From Glycomyces sp. YM15 (GTDB taxonomy: Bacteria > Actinomycetota > Actinomycetes > Mycobacteriales > Micromonosporaceae): 64,000 nucleotides of DNA. Made by a program: the position numbers and the translations under genes. Shown here in pieces: positions 1 through 8,743 of the stretch. Within the stretch, counting starts at the first letter, position 1. Each line of letters begins with the position of its first letter. The stretch is taken from the NCBI RefSeq assembly GCF_016918015.1, contig NZ_JAERMK010000001.1, positions 388,805 to 452,804 of the forward strand. Reading direction: 5' to 3'. The notes under the pieces are model-generated. The model was not told where the DNA came from, ran no database searches, and worked only from the letters and a program-made list of their open reading frames with translations.

Positions 1-481
1 TCGCCTCCCCCGATAGGACTTCCAACGCCTGCGCGGCGAACTCGGGCGAAAGCGTCGCCGCGAGGAAGGCCTCCTGCTCGATCAGCCACTCGGCGTACAG
101 TTCGGGCTCCGCTTCCTGCGCGCCGTCGAGGGCGGCCCACTGCCAGAAACCGCGGCGCTCCGCGTCCTCGACGGTGGGGAGGAAGGCGGCGTACTCGGGC
201 TCGCCCAGGAAGGACTCGCGTTCGGCCGGGACCATGTTCTCGAATCGGGCCTGGTCGTGGAGTGTGAAGCCCTGCGTTTCGAGGCAGTCCTGGACGATCC
301 GGGCCTCGGCGGCGTCCAGTTCGGTGGTGAGGCGGATGCTTTCGTTGTACATCTCGGTGAGGCGGCCGTCGTAGGCGGCGAAGTCGAGGTGCTCCTCCTC
401 GCCTTCGAACCAGGCGCAGCCGGAGGCGGCGGTGAGGACCGAGGCGGTCAGGGCGGCGGTGCCGATTCGCTTTCGCAGCAC
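1..481 (-). CDS. Putative lipoprotein, partial (3' end outside window)
   Basis: The reading frame starts at a GTG at 481 and stays open to the window edge (160 codons seen). The N-terminus is a short lipoprotein signal: basic residues at 3-5, a hydrophobic stretch, then Ala-Ser-Gly-Cys with the lipidated Cys at residue 22. Ala at -3 is slightly unusual for a lipobox. The mature part is acidic and rich in Glu and Ala, with one further Cys in a VQDCLET segment. I recognise no family. No strong Shine-Dalgarno is visible, so the start rests on the signal sequence. It lies downstream of the pectate lyase on the same strand, separated by two hairpins, so it is probably a separate unit. Confidence 0.65.
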   Translation of the reverse strand, partial: MLRKRIGTAALTASVLTAASGCAWFEGEEEHLDFAAYDGRLTEMYNESIRLTTELDAAEARIVQDCLETQGFTLHDQARFENMVPAERESFLGEPEYAAFLPTVEDAERRGFWQWAALDGAQEAEPELYAEWLIEQEAFLAATLSPEFAAQALEVLSGEA

Positions 482-575
482 GGGGATCCCATTCGTCGGA
501 GTCGTCGCCGCGTAGACGCGTCGGGCCCGTGCTCGGGTTGCACCGCTTCGCGGCTTCTTCTCCGGCACGCGAAAG

Positions 576-629
576 GGCCGCCTCCGCGAGGCGGCCGGGC
601 GCACCGATCCGATCGACCGGTGCGCCCGG
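576..629 (-). terminator. Tandem hairpins after the pectate lyase gene
   Basis: Two stem-loops follow the pectate lyase stop: a 12-bp perfect stem (595-606 with 618-629) and a 9-bp stem (576-584 with 588-596), the latter followed on the minus strand by CTTTC. They probably end the lyase transcript before the lipoprotein gene. Confidence 0.6.
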
Positions 630-638
630 GTTCCGCCG

Positions 639-1928
639 TCAGCAGAGCTTTCCCGCCCCGGCCCAGGCCTGGACCAGGTACGGCACGGCCCTGGTGGTGT
701 GGATCTTGCCGTGGAGCTCCGGGAACTCCGTGATCTCGCCCGTCATGGGCGCTTCGGGGTGCGCCTCGTTCCAGGCCGCCAGGAGGTCGACCCGCTCGCC
801 GTTGAAGAGGCTGCCCTCGATGTGCATGGCGTCGCCGCCCCAGTTGTAGAGCACCTGCGAGGGCTCGACGCCCTCCATCTCCCAGGCGTTGTTCTCGGCG
901 TAGATCGCCGAGAACTTGCCCGCGCCGATCGAGTAGTAGTACGGGTAGTCGGTGTCGGGGTCCCGCGTGAAGTAGTTGTTGTAGACGTGGGCCTGGCCCC
1001 AGCGCAGTCGCGGGGAGCGCTGGCCGGTGGTGTCGAACCAGTTGTGGTGGATGGTGACCCGCAGCTTGTCGGCCTCGCCGTAGCGGTCGGAGTCGGTGTT
1101 GCCGATGAGCATGGTCTTGTCGTGCGCGCCGATGTGCGACCAGGAGACGGTGACGAGGTCGGAGGCGCGCACGATGTCGATGCCGCCGTCGAGTCGCTCG
1201 ACGTGGGCGCCCCAGATCTCGGGTTCGGCGTAGTCGTCGTAGTCGCCGTCGTCGACGGTGAGGTGGTCGAGCCACACGTGGGTGGCGCCGCTCAGCTCGA
1301 AGTTGTCGAACTCGCCGTCCCAGGCGTCGCCCTCCCAGGCGGGGAAGCAGTCGTAGGAGTTGTGGATGCCGAGGTTGCGGACGATCACGTTGTCCACGTT
1401 GCTGATGTAGAACGAGCCGTGGGTGACCGAGGCGGCGCCGTCGCCGATGATGGTGGTGTTGGCGCCGATGGCGAGCAGGACGTGCGCGCGGTAGGCCTTG
1501 TAGGAGCGGACCCGGGCCTCTTCGACCGGCCCGGTGGGGGCGTTCCAGCCCCAGACCTCGGGGTCGTAGGTCTCCAGGTAGGACTCCCAGGTGTAGCCGG
1601 GGTCGTTCCAGTCCTCGCAGGTGAGGGCGTTGCCGTCGGCGTCGGTCCAGGCGTCGATGTCGCCCTTGACCTTGACGATCTTGGGCTCGTCGCCTTGCAC
1701 GGCGGCCTTGAGCTCGGCCCAGGTGTCCACGGTGTACACGTGGTCGCGGTCGGCGTCGGAGCCGCCGGTGGTGCCGCCGTCGTAGGCGGCCCACCCGTCG
1801 TCGGCGGCGAGGACCTGGCGGCCGAGATCCTGGTGGCGGCCGCCGGCTTCGGCCGCACCGGGGACGGCGGTGGCGGCCAGCGCGGCCAGCGCGGTGGCGG
1901 TGAGGAGGCGTTTGACAGGACCGTTCAT
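639..1928 (-). CDS. Secreted pectate lyase, polysaccharide lyase family 1
   Basis: This 429-residue enzyme is predicted to cleave de-esterified pectin by beta-elimination outside the cell. The N-terminus (MNGPVKRLLTATAL...) is a classic secretion signal ending near AEA. The body shows PL1 parallel beta-helix landmarks: the WLDHLTVDDGDYDD calcium-binding region, the ISNVDNVIVRNLGI rung, and RSPRLRWGQAHVYNNYF, which carries the catalytic Arg. The ATG at 1928 was chosen over the upstream in-frame start because AAAGGA lies about 9 bases before it and the signal peptide begins there. The gene is monocistronic, with hairpins downstream and a LacI-operator-like palindrome about 40 bases upstream, which suggests control by sugar availability. 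The family assignment is firm; whether the substrate is pectate or pectin is inference. Confidence 0.9.
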   Translation of the reverse strand: MNGPVKRLLTATALAALAATAVPGAAEAGGRHQDLGRQVLAADDGWAAYDGGTTGGSDADRDHVYTVDTWAELKAAVQGDEPKIVKVKGDIDAWTDADGNALTCEDWNDPGYTWESYLETYDPEVWGWNAPTGPVEEARVRSYKAYRAHVLLAIGANTTIIGDGAASVTHGSFYISNVDNVIVRNLGIHNSYDCFPAWEGDAWDGEFDNFELSGATHVWLDHLTVDDGDYDDYAEPEIWGAHVERLDGGIDIVRASDLVTVSWSHIGAHDKTMLIGNTDSDRYGEADKLRVTIHHNWFDTTGQRSPRLRWGQAHVYNNYFTRDPDTDYPYYYSIGAGKFSAIYAENNAWEMEGVEPSQVLYNWGGDAMHIEGSLFNGERVDLLAAWNEAHPEAPMTGEITEFPELHGKIHTTRAVPYLVQAWAGAGKLC

Positions 1929-1964
1929 CGTCGAATGTCCTTTCAGGGGCGTGTGAAGGGAAAG

Positions 1965-1980
1965 CGGTTGCTTGCAACCG
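1965..1980. promoter_or_regulatory. Perfect 16-bp palindromic operator candidate upstream of pectate lyase
   Basis: CGGTTGC-TT-GCAACCG is a 7-bp perfect inverted repeat around two bases, centred about 45 bases before the lyase start. A second short inverted repeat, CCGC-AA-GCGG, lies at about 1995-2004. The form resembles operators of LacI/GalR-type sugar regulators. TTGACA hexamers occur further upstream on the minus strand (2017-2012 and 2034-2029), so a repressor bound here could block the promoter. The regulator itself is not in the window. Confidence 0.5.
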
Positions 1981-2052
1981 ATTGCCCAAGCTTTCCGCAA
2001 GCGGATCGCCTTGTCAAGCATTCGACTATGTCAATGTGATGGGAACGCGAAA

Positions 2053-2076
2053 GGCCGCCGGGAGTCCCCGGCGGCC
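2053..2076 (-). terminator. Hairpin terminator after ahpE
   Basis: A perfect 10-bp GC stem (2053-2062 with 2067-2076, 4-base loop) lies 14 bases past the ahpE stop and is followed on the minus strand by TTTCGCGTT. Confidence 0.65.
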
Positions 2077-2089
2077 CTGCGTGGTCGTC

Positions 2090-2554
2090 TTAGCCCTGGA
2101 GTTCGGACAGCGCCTTCTGCCAGGCGCCCTGGTCGCGGGCCTCGCCGGGCAGGTTCATCTCGGCGAAGCGGACGACGCCGGTCTTGTCGATGACGAAGGT
2201 GCCGCGGTTCGCCATGCCCTTCTCGTCGTTGAAGACGCCGTAGGCCTGCGCGACCGCGCCGTGCGGCCAGAAGTCGCTGAGCAGCGGGAACTCGAAGCCC
2301 TGCTGCTTGGCCCAGACCTTGTGGGCGAACGGGGAGTCGACGGAGACGCTGAGGACCTGGACCTCGTCGCTCTGGTAGGCGTCGAGGTTGTCGCGGATGC
2401 CGCAGAGCTCGCCCTCGCAGACGCCGGTGAACGCGAACGGGTAGAACACGAGCAGGACGTGCTTCTCGCCGAGGAAGTCGGCGAGGCTCACTTCCTGGTT
2501 GTTCTGGTCTTTCAAGGTGAAGCCGGGGGCCTTGGTTCCGGTCTCGATCGGCAT
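2090..2554 (-). CDS. ahpE: AhpE-type 1-Cys peroxiredoxin
   Basis: This 154-residue thioredoxin-fold peroxidase reduces hydroperoxides and peroxynitrite in the cytoplasm. The peroxidatic Cys is C46 in the motif FAFTGVCEGEL, where the actinobacterial AhpE family carries FxFTGxCxGEL; FPLLSDFWPHGAVAQAYGV is also typical. Length matches mycobacterial AhpE (about 153 residues). C51 is an extra cysteine close to the active site and could form a local disulfide. The gene lies 127 bases downstream of the DUF3052 gene on the same strand. A peroxiredoxin, DUF3052 and a divergent aceE next to each other is, to my knowledge, a conserved actinomycete arrangement. Confidence 0.92.
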   Translation of the reverse strand: MPIETGTKAPGFTLKDQNNQEVSLADFLGEKHVLLVFYPFAFTGVCEGELCGIRDNLDAYQSDEVQVLSVSVDSPFAHKVWAKQQGFEFPLLSDFWPHGAVAQAYGVFNDEKGMANRGTFVIDKTGVVRFAEMNLPGEARDQGAWQKALSELQG

Positions 2555-2681
2555 GCGCGCTCCTCGCGGTGCGGCCCTCGGCGGAGGGCCTCTGATTCCT
2601 GACGCGCTGAACGTTAGCGCCAGGCGTCCGCACCGGTGACCGGGGCCGCCCGAAAGCGGACCCTCACGACATTCCGAGGGC

Positions 2682-3098
2682 TCAGCGGCGGGCGACGACC
2701 ATCCGGGACGCGACCCAGTCCGGGGAGGCGTGCAGGGTCTTGGTCGATTTGAGACCGGCGAGGGTCGTCGACTCCTCGATGTCGGCCGGTTCGATGTGGC
2801 CGGGCCGTCCCGCCTTGGGGGTGAGCAGCCACACGACGCCGTCGTCGGCGAGCGGGCCGCGGGCGTCGAGGAGGAGGTCGACCAGGTCGCCGTCCTCTTC
2901 TCGGCACCACAGGAGCACCGCCCCCACGATCTCGTCGGAGTCCTCGTCGAGGAGTTCCCCGACCGCCTCGATGACGGCCCTGCGCAAGGCGGCGTCGACG
3001 TCGGTGTCGAAGCCGATCTCCATGACGGACTCGACGCCTTCGAGTCCGAGTCGCTGCACCACGCTCGATGAGTCCACCGGGCTGCTCGGAGCGTTCAC
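2682..3098 (-). CDS. DUF3052 family protein
   Basis: A 138-residue acidic cytoplasmic protein of the actinobacterial DUF3052 family; its molecular role is not known to me. The core runs from VVQRLGLEG near the start through an Asp/Glu-rich middle (LLDEDSDEIVGAVLLWCREEDGD) to VWLLTPKAGRPG and the C-terminal WVASRMVVARR. The GTG at 3098 was chosen over an in-frame start 135 bases further upstream because GGAGGGGAC sits at the right distance and the product then has the family's usual length. It is divergent from aceE across a 377-base gap. Confidence 0.8.
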   Translation of the reverse strand: MNAPSSPVDSSSVVQRLGLEGVESVMEIGFDTDVDAALRRAVIEAVGELLDEDSDEIVGAVLLWCREEDGDLVDLLLDARGPLADDGVVWLLTPKAGRPGHIEPADIEESTTLAGLKSTKTLHASPDWVASRMVVARR

Positions 3099-3475
3099 TG
3101 CGTCCCCTCCATTGGTCGGGCTGCCAGAGCGTCCGCTCTGCTCTGCACAGCATATGAAGTAGACCATAGGCGCCGTGTCATATCCAGCGCTCGCGCACGC
3201 GCGCGGAAAGAGGGGGCGCGCGTCGGTTCGCAAAGCCGTTCAAGGGCTTCGTGCGGACACGTTCACATGGCGGTGATCTCGCTTTCCGGGACGGCCTTCA
3301 CGGCGCTGCAGGTGAGCGGGTTTCGTAGTCGCGGGGAGTGTGGGCGCGGTCGCATCAAGGCGGGTGGGTCGACGATGCTCGCGGTAGATTCAAGGGAGGA
3401 TGGTAGAAAACGATGACACTCTGCTGCCTGAAGAGCAACCCTGCAAAGCCGCAGTCTTAGAACGAGGGATCGCCC
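3099..3475. promoter_or_regulatory. Divergent intergenic region DUF3052 / aceE
   Basis: These 377 bases between divergent genes hold no credible gene. A -10-like TAGATT (3385-3390) lies about 85 bases before the aceE start. The segment just before aceE (3400-3460) is locally AT-richer than the flanks. On the minus side, ATATGAAGTAGACCATA at about 3150-3170 could hold the DUF3052 promoter. No clear -35 partner or operator was seen. Confidence 0.35.
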
Positions 3476-6208
3476 GTGACCACGGAACAGAACCGGCCGC
3501 CCATCAGTGACGGATTGCCGACCCAAGGACCGGACACTGACCCTGGGGAGACCAGCGAGTGGCTGGAATCCCTGGACGGCCTCCTCGACGGCGGCGGGCG
3601 CACCCGTGCCCGCTACGTCATGCAGCGACTGCTCGAGCACGCCCGCAAGCGCCAGATCGGCGTACCGGCGTCCACGAGCACCGACTATGTGAACACCATT
3701 CCCGTCGAGGCCGAGCCGCACTACCCCGGCGACGAGGCCGTCGAGCACCGCATCCGCTCGTACGTGCGGTGGAATGCGGCGATGACGGTCCACCGCGCGC
3801 AGCGACCCGGCATCGGCGTGGGCGGCCACATCTCGACCTACGCCTCCGCGGCGAACCTCTACGAGGTCGGCTACAACCACTTCTTCCGCGGCCGCGACCA
3901 CGAGGGCGGCGGCGACCAGATCTTCTTCCAGGGCCACGCCTCCCCCGGCATGTACGCCCGCTCCTTCGTCGAAGGCCGCCTCACCGAGGACGACCTCGAC
4001 GGCTTCCGCCAGGAGGTCTCGCGGCCGCAGGGCGGGCTCCCCTCCTACCCGCACCCGCGCCTCATGCCGGACTACTGGCAGTTCCCGACCGTGTCGATGG
4101 GCCTGGGCCCGATCAACGCGATCTACCAGGCGCTGTTCAACCGCTACATGGACGACCGCGGCATCAAGGACACCAAGAAGCAGCAGGTCTGGGCGTTCCT
4201 CGGCGACGGCGAGATGGACGAGGTCGAGTCGAGGGGCGCGCTGCAGTTCGCGGCCGGCTCCGAGCTCGACAACCTCACGTTCGTCGTCAACTGCAACCTC
4301 CAGCGCCTCGACGGCCCGGTGCGCGGCAACGGCAAGATCGTGCAGGAGCTCGAGTCGTACTTCCGCGGTGCGGGCTGGAACGTCATCAAGGTCATGTGGG
4401 GCCGCGAGTGGGACCCGCTGCTCGCCGCCGACGCCGACGGCGCGCTGGTGAACCTCATGAACACCACCCCCGACGGCGACTTCCAGACGTTCAAGGCCGA
4501 GTCGGGCGCGTTCATCCGCGAGCACTTCTTCGGCCGCGACACGCGCACCAAGGCGCTCGCGCAGCCCCTGTCGGACGACGACATCTGGAACCTGCGCCGC
4601 GGCGGCCACGACGACCGCAAGATCTACGCCGCGTACAAGGCCGCGATGGACCACGAGGGCCAGCCGACGGTGATCCTCGCGCACACCGTCAAGGGCTACA
4701 AGCTGGGCTCGACCTTCGAGGGCCGCAACGCGACCCACCAGATGAAGAAGCTCTCGCTCGACGACCTCAAGGGCTTCCGCGACGCCCTCGACATGCCCGT
4801 CACCGACGCGCAGCTCGAGGCCAGCCCGTACCTGCCGCCGTACATCAAGCCCGAGGCCGGTTCGGCCGAGGATGAGTACCTGCGCGCCCGCCGCGCCGCC
4901 CTCGGCGGTTCGATCCCCAAGCGCCGCAACACGGTCATCCCGCTGAGCCTGCCCGGCGAGGAGGCGTACAAGTCGACCCGCCGCGGTTCGGGCAAGCAGA
5001 AGGCCGCCACGACCATGGCGCTCGTCCGCCTGCTCAAGGACCTCATGCGGGACAAGGAGACCGGCAAGCGCTGGGTGCCGATCATCCCCGACGAGGCGCG
5101 CACGTTCGGCATGGACGCGATGTTCCCGACTGCGAAGATCTGGTCGACGCACGGCCAGCAGTACCTGTCGGTGGACCGCGACCTGTTCCTCTCCTACAAG
5201 GAGTCCGCGCAGGGCCAGCTCATGCACGTGGGCATCAACGAGGCCGGTTCGATGGCCGCGTTCACCGCCGCGGGCACCGCGAGCGACACGCTCGGCGAGC
5301 CGATGATCCCGTTCTACATCTTCTACTCGATGTTCGGGTTCCAGCGGACGGCCGACTCGATCTGGGCCGCCACGGACCAGCTCGCCAACGGCTTCCTCAT
5401 CGGCGCCACCGCCGGCCGCACCACGCTCAACGGCGAGGGCCTGCAGCACGAGGACGGCCATTCGCTGCTCCTCGCGCACACCAACCCGGCGGTCGTGTCC
5501 TACGACCCGGCGTACGGCTACGAGATCGGGCACATCGTCCAGGACGGCCTGCGCCGCATGTACGGCGAGGGCGAGCACGTCTTCTACTACATGACCGTCT
5601 ACAACGAGCCGATCGTGCAGCCCGCCGAGCCCGAGAACGTGGACGTCGAGGGCATCCTCAGGGGCATCCACAAGGTCCGGTCCGCGGAGGGCTCCGGCCC
5701 CCGAGTACAGCTGCTGACCTCGGGTTCGGGCATGGCCTGGGCCATGAAGGCCGCTGATCTGCTCGCCGCCGACTGGGACGTGGCCGCCGACGTCTGGTCG
5801 GTCACCTCGTGGACCGAGCTGAGCCGCGACGGCATCGACGCGGACCGCCACAACCTCCGCCACCCGGAGGCCGAGAAGCGGATCCCGTACGTGACCTCGA
5901 AGCTCTCGAGCGCCGAGGGCCCGTTCATCGCCGTCAGCGACTACATGCGGGCCGTGCCGGACCTCATCAGCCGCTGGGTGCCGGGCGACTACACCTCGCT
6001 GGGCACGGACGGCTTCGGCCACTCCGACACCCGCGGGGCCCTGCGCCGCCACTTCAACGTCGACGGCGAGTCGATCACCGTGGCAGCCCTCCAGCAGCTC
6101 GCCGCCCGCGGCGAGGTCAAGCCGGAGCTGGCAGCCCAGGCGGCCGCCAAGTACCAGATCACCGACCCGACCGCCGCCGAAGCCGGCGAAGCGGGCGGCG
6201 ATTCGTAA
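3476..6208 (+). CDS. aceE: Pyruvate dehydrogenase E1 component, homodimeric (AceE)
   Basis: This 910-residue thiamine-diphosphate enzyme decarboxylates pyruvate and passes the acetyl group to the lipoyl domain of E2, giving acetyl-CoA. Family features: the GDGEMDE thiamine-diphosphate motif begins at residue 243 and ends with the [10 protein letters not shown] segment near residue 270; the transketolase-like middle domain contains [12 protein letters not shown] and [13 protein letters not shown], and the C-terminal domain follows. Length fits the single-chain E1 of actinobacteria and enterobacteria. GTG at 3476 is preceded by GAGGGAT. It is monocistronic, with a strong terminator after the stop. 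lipA and lipB, needed to lipoylate the E2 partner, are also in this window. Confidence 0.96.
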   Translation: MTTEQNRPPISDGLPTQGPDTDPGETSEWLESLDGLLDGGGRTRARYVMQRLLEHARKRQIGVPASTSTDYVNTIPVEAEPHYPGDEAVEHRIRSYVRWNAAMTVHRAQRPGIGVGGHISTYASAANLYEVGYNHFFRGRDHEGGGDQIFFQGHASPGMYARSFVEGRLTEDDLDGFRQEVSRPQGGLPSYPHPRLMPDYWQFPTVSMGLGPINAIYQALFNRYMDDRGIKDTKKQQVWAFLGDGEMDEVESRGALQFAAGSELDNLTFVVNCNLQRLDGPVRGNGKIVQELESYFRGAGWNVIKVMWGREWDPLLAADADGALVNLMNTTPDGDFQTFKAESGAFIREHFFGRDTRTKALAQPLSDDDIWNLRRGGHDDRKIYAAYKAAMDHEGQPTVILAHTVKGYKLGSTFEGRNATHQMKKLSLDDLKGFRDALDMPVTDAQLEASPYLPPYIKPEAGSAEDEYLRARRAALGGSIPKRRNTVIPLSLPGEEAYKSTRRGSGKQKAATTMALVRLLKDLMRDKETGKRWVPIIPDEARTFGMDAMFPTAKIWSTHGQQYLSVDRDLFLSYKESAQGQLMHVGINEAGSMAAFTAAGTASDTLGEPMIPFYIFYSMFGFQRTADSIWAATDQLANGFLIGATAGRTTLNGEGLQHEDGHSLLLAHTNPAVVSYDPAYGYEIGHIVQDGLRRMYGEGEHVFYYMTVYNEPIVQPAEPENVDVEGILRGIHKVRSAEGSGPRVQLLTSGSGMAWAMKAADLLAADWDVAADVWSVTSWTELSRDGIDADRHNLRHPEAEKRIPYVTSKLSSAEGPFIAVSDYMRAVPDLISRWVPGDYTSLGTDGFGHSDTRGALRRHFNVDGESITVAALQQLAARGEVKPELAAQAAAKYQITDPTAAEAGEAGGDS

Positions 6209-6217
6209 AGCGCCACA

Positions 6218-6259
6218 ACGAAACGGGCCGGGAAGCATCCGCTTCCCGGCCTGTTTCGT
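6218..6259 (+). terminator. Strong terminator after aceE
   Basis: A 19-bp stem (6218-6236 with 6241-6259, loop ATCC) with a single G-T pair lies 10 bases after the aceE stop. Confidence 0.85.
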
Positions 6260-6328
6260 CCGCTCCGGCCGGTGGACGCGCGCGGCTACGCTGAGGGCTT
6301 CGCCGCACCCTCGCCGTACGGAGCCGAC

Positions 6329-8077
6329 ATGTCCTTCGACACCCCTTCCGAATCCCTCGCCGACGTCTTCGTCCGCGGCGTCGAACTCCTCGGCGACGAG
6401 GACCTGGTTCGGGCCGCGGACTGCTTCGAGCACCTCTTGGACTACGACCCGCGGGCCTTCGACGCGTGGCTCGGGCTCCACGCCTGCGGGGAGCGCCAGG
6501 GCGAGGCGCTGCAGCGGATGGTGGAGTATCACCAGTACACCGGGCGGCTCCGGGAGGAGACGGGCATCCGGCTGCAGTCCTCGTTCCTGCTCGGGTCGTT
6601 CGTCGGATACTCGCTGGAGAACCCGTGGGAGGCCTGGCTCGCGCAGATGGCGCGGCTGATCGAGCAGCGCGAGTTCGAGCGGGCCCGCCGCGAACTGGAG
6701 GCGGTCGACCCGCAGGACGACACGACCCGGTTCCTCCTGACGCGCTGCGCGTTCGAGCAGGAGGACTGGGAGCGGGTGCTCACCGAGGCGCGCGAGATCG
6801 GGGACGGCCCGATGGGCGACGAGGCGCAGCTCTACATCGGATCGTCGCTGGTGCATCTGCAGACCTACCACGAGGCACTGAAAGTCCTCGACGGCCTCGC
6901 GCACGCCACGGAGAACCCGTACTTCGAGGCGTACACGGTCTTCGTCCGGGGCCACGCGCTGCAAGGCCTCGGCCGGACCGAGGAGGCCGCGCAGGCCTAC
7001 CAGCGCGCCTACCGGCTCGCCCCCGACGCCGAGGGCTTCGCCGAGCAGGCGCTCGCCTCGCGGGCGAACACGGCGCAGGTGAAGGTCCAGCTCAACATGG
7101 TCCGGGACGAGGACCCCGACATCGCCCCCGAGTGGACGGGGAACGACCAGGAGGCCCACCTCCGGCGGGCCGCACGCAGGCTCGACGAGATGATCGGGCT
7201 CGAACCGGTCAAACAGCAGATCAACATGCTCGAGGCGCAGTACCGGATGGCGGCCCTGAAGAAGGAGCGGGGTTTGCGGGCGGCGAGCCGGCCGCAGCAC
7301 TTCGTGTTCACCGGCCCGCCCGGCACCGGCAAGACGACCGTGGCCCGCATCGTCGGCGAGCTGCTCGCCGGGCTCGGCCTGCTCGAGCACGGCAAGGTCG
7401 TGGAGACCCAGCGCGGCGACCTGGTCGGCCAGCACCTCGGGCACACCGCGCAGAAGACGCGGGAGAAGATCGAGGAGGCCGTGGGCGGCGTCCTGTTCAT
7501 CGACGAGGCGTACTCGCTCGCGCAGGAGGGGATCCAAGGCGGCGACGCGTTCGGCGACGAAGCGCTGCAGGAGATCCTCACGGCCGCCGAGAACCGCCGC
7601 GACGAACTCGTCATCGTCCTCGCGGGCTACCCCGACGAGATCCACCAGCTGCTCGGCACGAACCCGGGTCTGCGCTCGCGCTTCCCCACGGTGGTCGAGT
7701 TCCCTTCGTATTCGGCGCCGGAGCTCCTCGAGATCGCCCACCTGGTCCTCGACGCCGACGGGGAGCGGCTCTCGCGCGAGGCTGCGGAGGCGCTGCTGGA
7801 GCTGCTGGAGACGGTGGTCGCCTCCGGCGCGATCGACCCGCTCGGCAACGCCCGCTTCGCCCGCGAGGTGTGCCGCAAGGCCGCGGCCCGCCGCGACCTG
7901 CGGCTGATCGAGGCCCACAACGAGCCCCACGAGCCGTCCCCGTCGACCCTGACGAGCGATCAGCTCACCACCATCGAGGAGTCCGACGCCGTCGGGGCGT
8001 TCCGCGAGCTGGCGGGCGGCCTGCCGCAGGCGCGGCTGGGCGGCCGGCGCCGGGCGGCGGGGGCCGGCGGCTCCTAG
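6329..8077 (+). CDS. EccA/CbxX-type AAA+ ATPase with N-terminal TPR-like repeats
   Basis: A 582-residue protein. Residues about 10-270 are helical repeat-like (alternating small and aromatic residues, for example LDYDPRAFDAWLGLHACG and YQRAYRLAPDAEG), as in the TPR half of type VII secretion ATPases EccA. The C-terminal half is a CbxX/CfqX AAA+ module: Walker A GPPGTGKT near residue 329, Walker B VLFIDEAYS near 388, then sensor and arginine-finger region LRSRFPTVVEF. Domain order and length (EccA1 is about 573 residues) match EccA. No other ESX gene (EccB-E, WXG100, mycosin) is in the window, so a secretion role is only inference; a general AAA+ remodelling role is equally possible. ATG 6329 follows GGAG. 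Confidence 0.8.
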   Translation: MSFDTPSESLADVFVRGVELLGDEDLVRAADCFEHLLDYDPRAFDAWLGLHACGERQGEALQRMVEYHQYTGRLREETGIRLQSSFLLGSFVGYSLENPWEAWLAQMARLIEQREFERARRELEAVDPQDDTTRFLLTRCAFEQEDWERVLTEAREIGDGPMGDEAQLYIGSSLVHLQTYHEALKVLDGLAHATENPYFEAYTVFVRGHALQGLGRTEEAAQAYQRAYRLAPDAEGFAEQALASRANTAQVKVQLNMVRDEDPDIAPEWTGNDQEAHLRRAARRLDEMIGLEPVKQQINMLEAQYRMAALKKERGLRAASRPQHFVFTGPPGTGKTTVARIVGELLAGLGLLEHGKVVETQRGDLVGQHLGHTAQKTREKIEEAVGGVLFIDEAYSLAQEGIQGGDAFGDEALQEILTAAENRRDELVIVLAGYPDEIHQLLGTNPGLRSRFPTVVEFPSYSAPELLEIAHLVLDADGERLSREAAEALLELLETVVASGAIDPLGNARFAREVCRKAAARRDLRLIEAHNEPHEPSPSTLTSDQLTTIEESDAVGAFRELAGGLPQARLGGRRRAAGAGGS

Positions 8078-8078
8078 T

Positions 8079-8218
8079 ACGCGATAGGGCGGGGGCGCGG
8101 GCCCTTCGAGCGGGCCCCCCCCCACGCGGGGCCCGGCGCAGTGGCGGGGGGCGGGGGCCCCCGTCCTGGGGGGGGGGGGCCGCGGCGGCGCCGCCCCCCC
8201 CCCCCCGCCCTATCGCGT
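8079..8218. terminator. Bidirectional hairpin with long G and C homopolymer tracts
   Basis: A 17-bp perfect inverted repeat (8079-8095 with 8202-8218, outer sequence ACGCGATAGGGC) encloses about 105 bases of almost pure G/C. This includes C9 (8115-8123), G12 (8168-8179) and C13 (8194-8206). It lies exactly between the convergent ends of the AAA+ gene and trxA, so it probably terminates both. The homopolymer runs are unusual and are discussed in the findings. Confidence 0.6.
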
Positions 8219-8226
8219 GCCCGTAC

Positions 8227-8625
8227 CTAGTGGCTGTGGCCCTCGTGAGCGTGGTCGTGGCCTTCGGCCTCTTCCTTCTCGATCTCGGCGCGCACGGCGT
8301 CCATGTCGAGCTCCTTGACCTTGCCGATGATCTCCTCGAGCGCGGCCGGCGGGAGCGCGCCGGGCTGGCTGTAGAGGAGGATGCCGTCGCGGAAGGCCAT
8401 GAGCGTCGGGATCGACTGGATCCCGGCCTCGCCCGAGAGCTCCGGCTGGTCCTCGGTGTCGATCTTCCCGAAGACGACGTCAGGGTGCTTCTCGCTCGAC
8501 GCCTCGAACGTCGGAGCGAACATCTTGCACGGGCCGCACCAGTCGGCCCACCAGTCCACCAGCACGATGCCGTTGCCGGTGACGGTCTCCTCGAAGTTGT
8601 CCTTGGTCAGTGCAACCGTGGCCAT
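8227..8625 (-). CDS. Thioredoxin with histidine-rich C-terminal tail
   Basis: A 132-residue thioredoxin: active site WCGPC with C30 and C33, and the cis-Pro loop IQSIPTLMAF. It should act as a cytoplasmic disulfide reductant, for instance for peroxiredoxins such as the nearby AhpE. After the fold ends (about residue 108) there is an acidic helix and a tail GHDHAHEGHSH with five histidines in 11 residues, which could bind Zn, Ni or Cu. This tail is not part of ordinary thioredoxins of about 107 residues. ATG 8625 is preceded by AGAGAGG. It is transcribed towards the AAA+ gene. Confidence 0.9.
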   Translation of the reverse strand: MATVALTKDNFEETVTGNGIVLVDWWADWCGPCKMFAPTFEASSEKHPDVVFGKIDTEDQPELSGEAGIQSIPTLMAFRDGILLYSQPGALPPAALEEIIGKVKELDMDAVRAEIEKEEAEGHDHAHEGHSH

Positions 8626-8743
8626 GTGGCCGCCTCTCTTGTCGTGGCTTCAGTCGTGCTCTTCCGCGCAACAGTAGTGGCGGCCGAGCTATTCCGACAG
8701 ACGGCCATGCGCGGCGCGCGCCACGTCTGGCAGGCTATAGGGC

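Noticed and set aside
3263-8125. 1620-codon open frame antisense to aceE and the AAA+ gene
   Set aside because: Low-complexity arginine, leucine and valine composition with no family motif; it is the usual antisense shadow of high-GC genes, and both sense genes have full conserved motifs.
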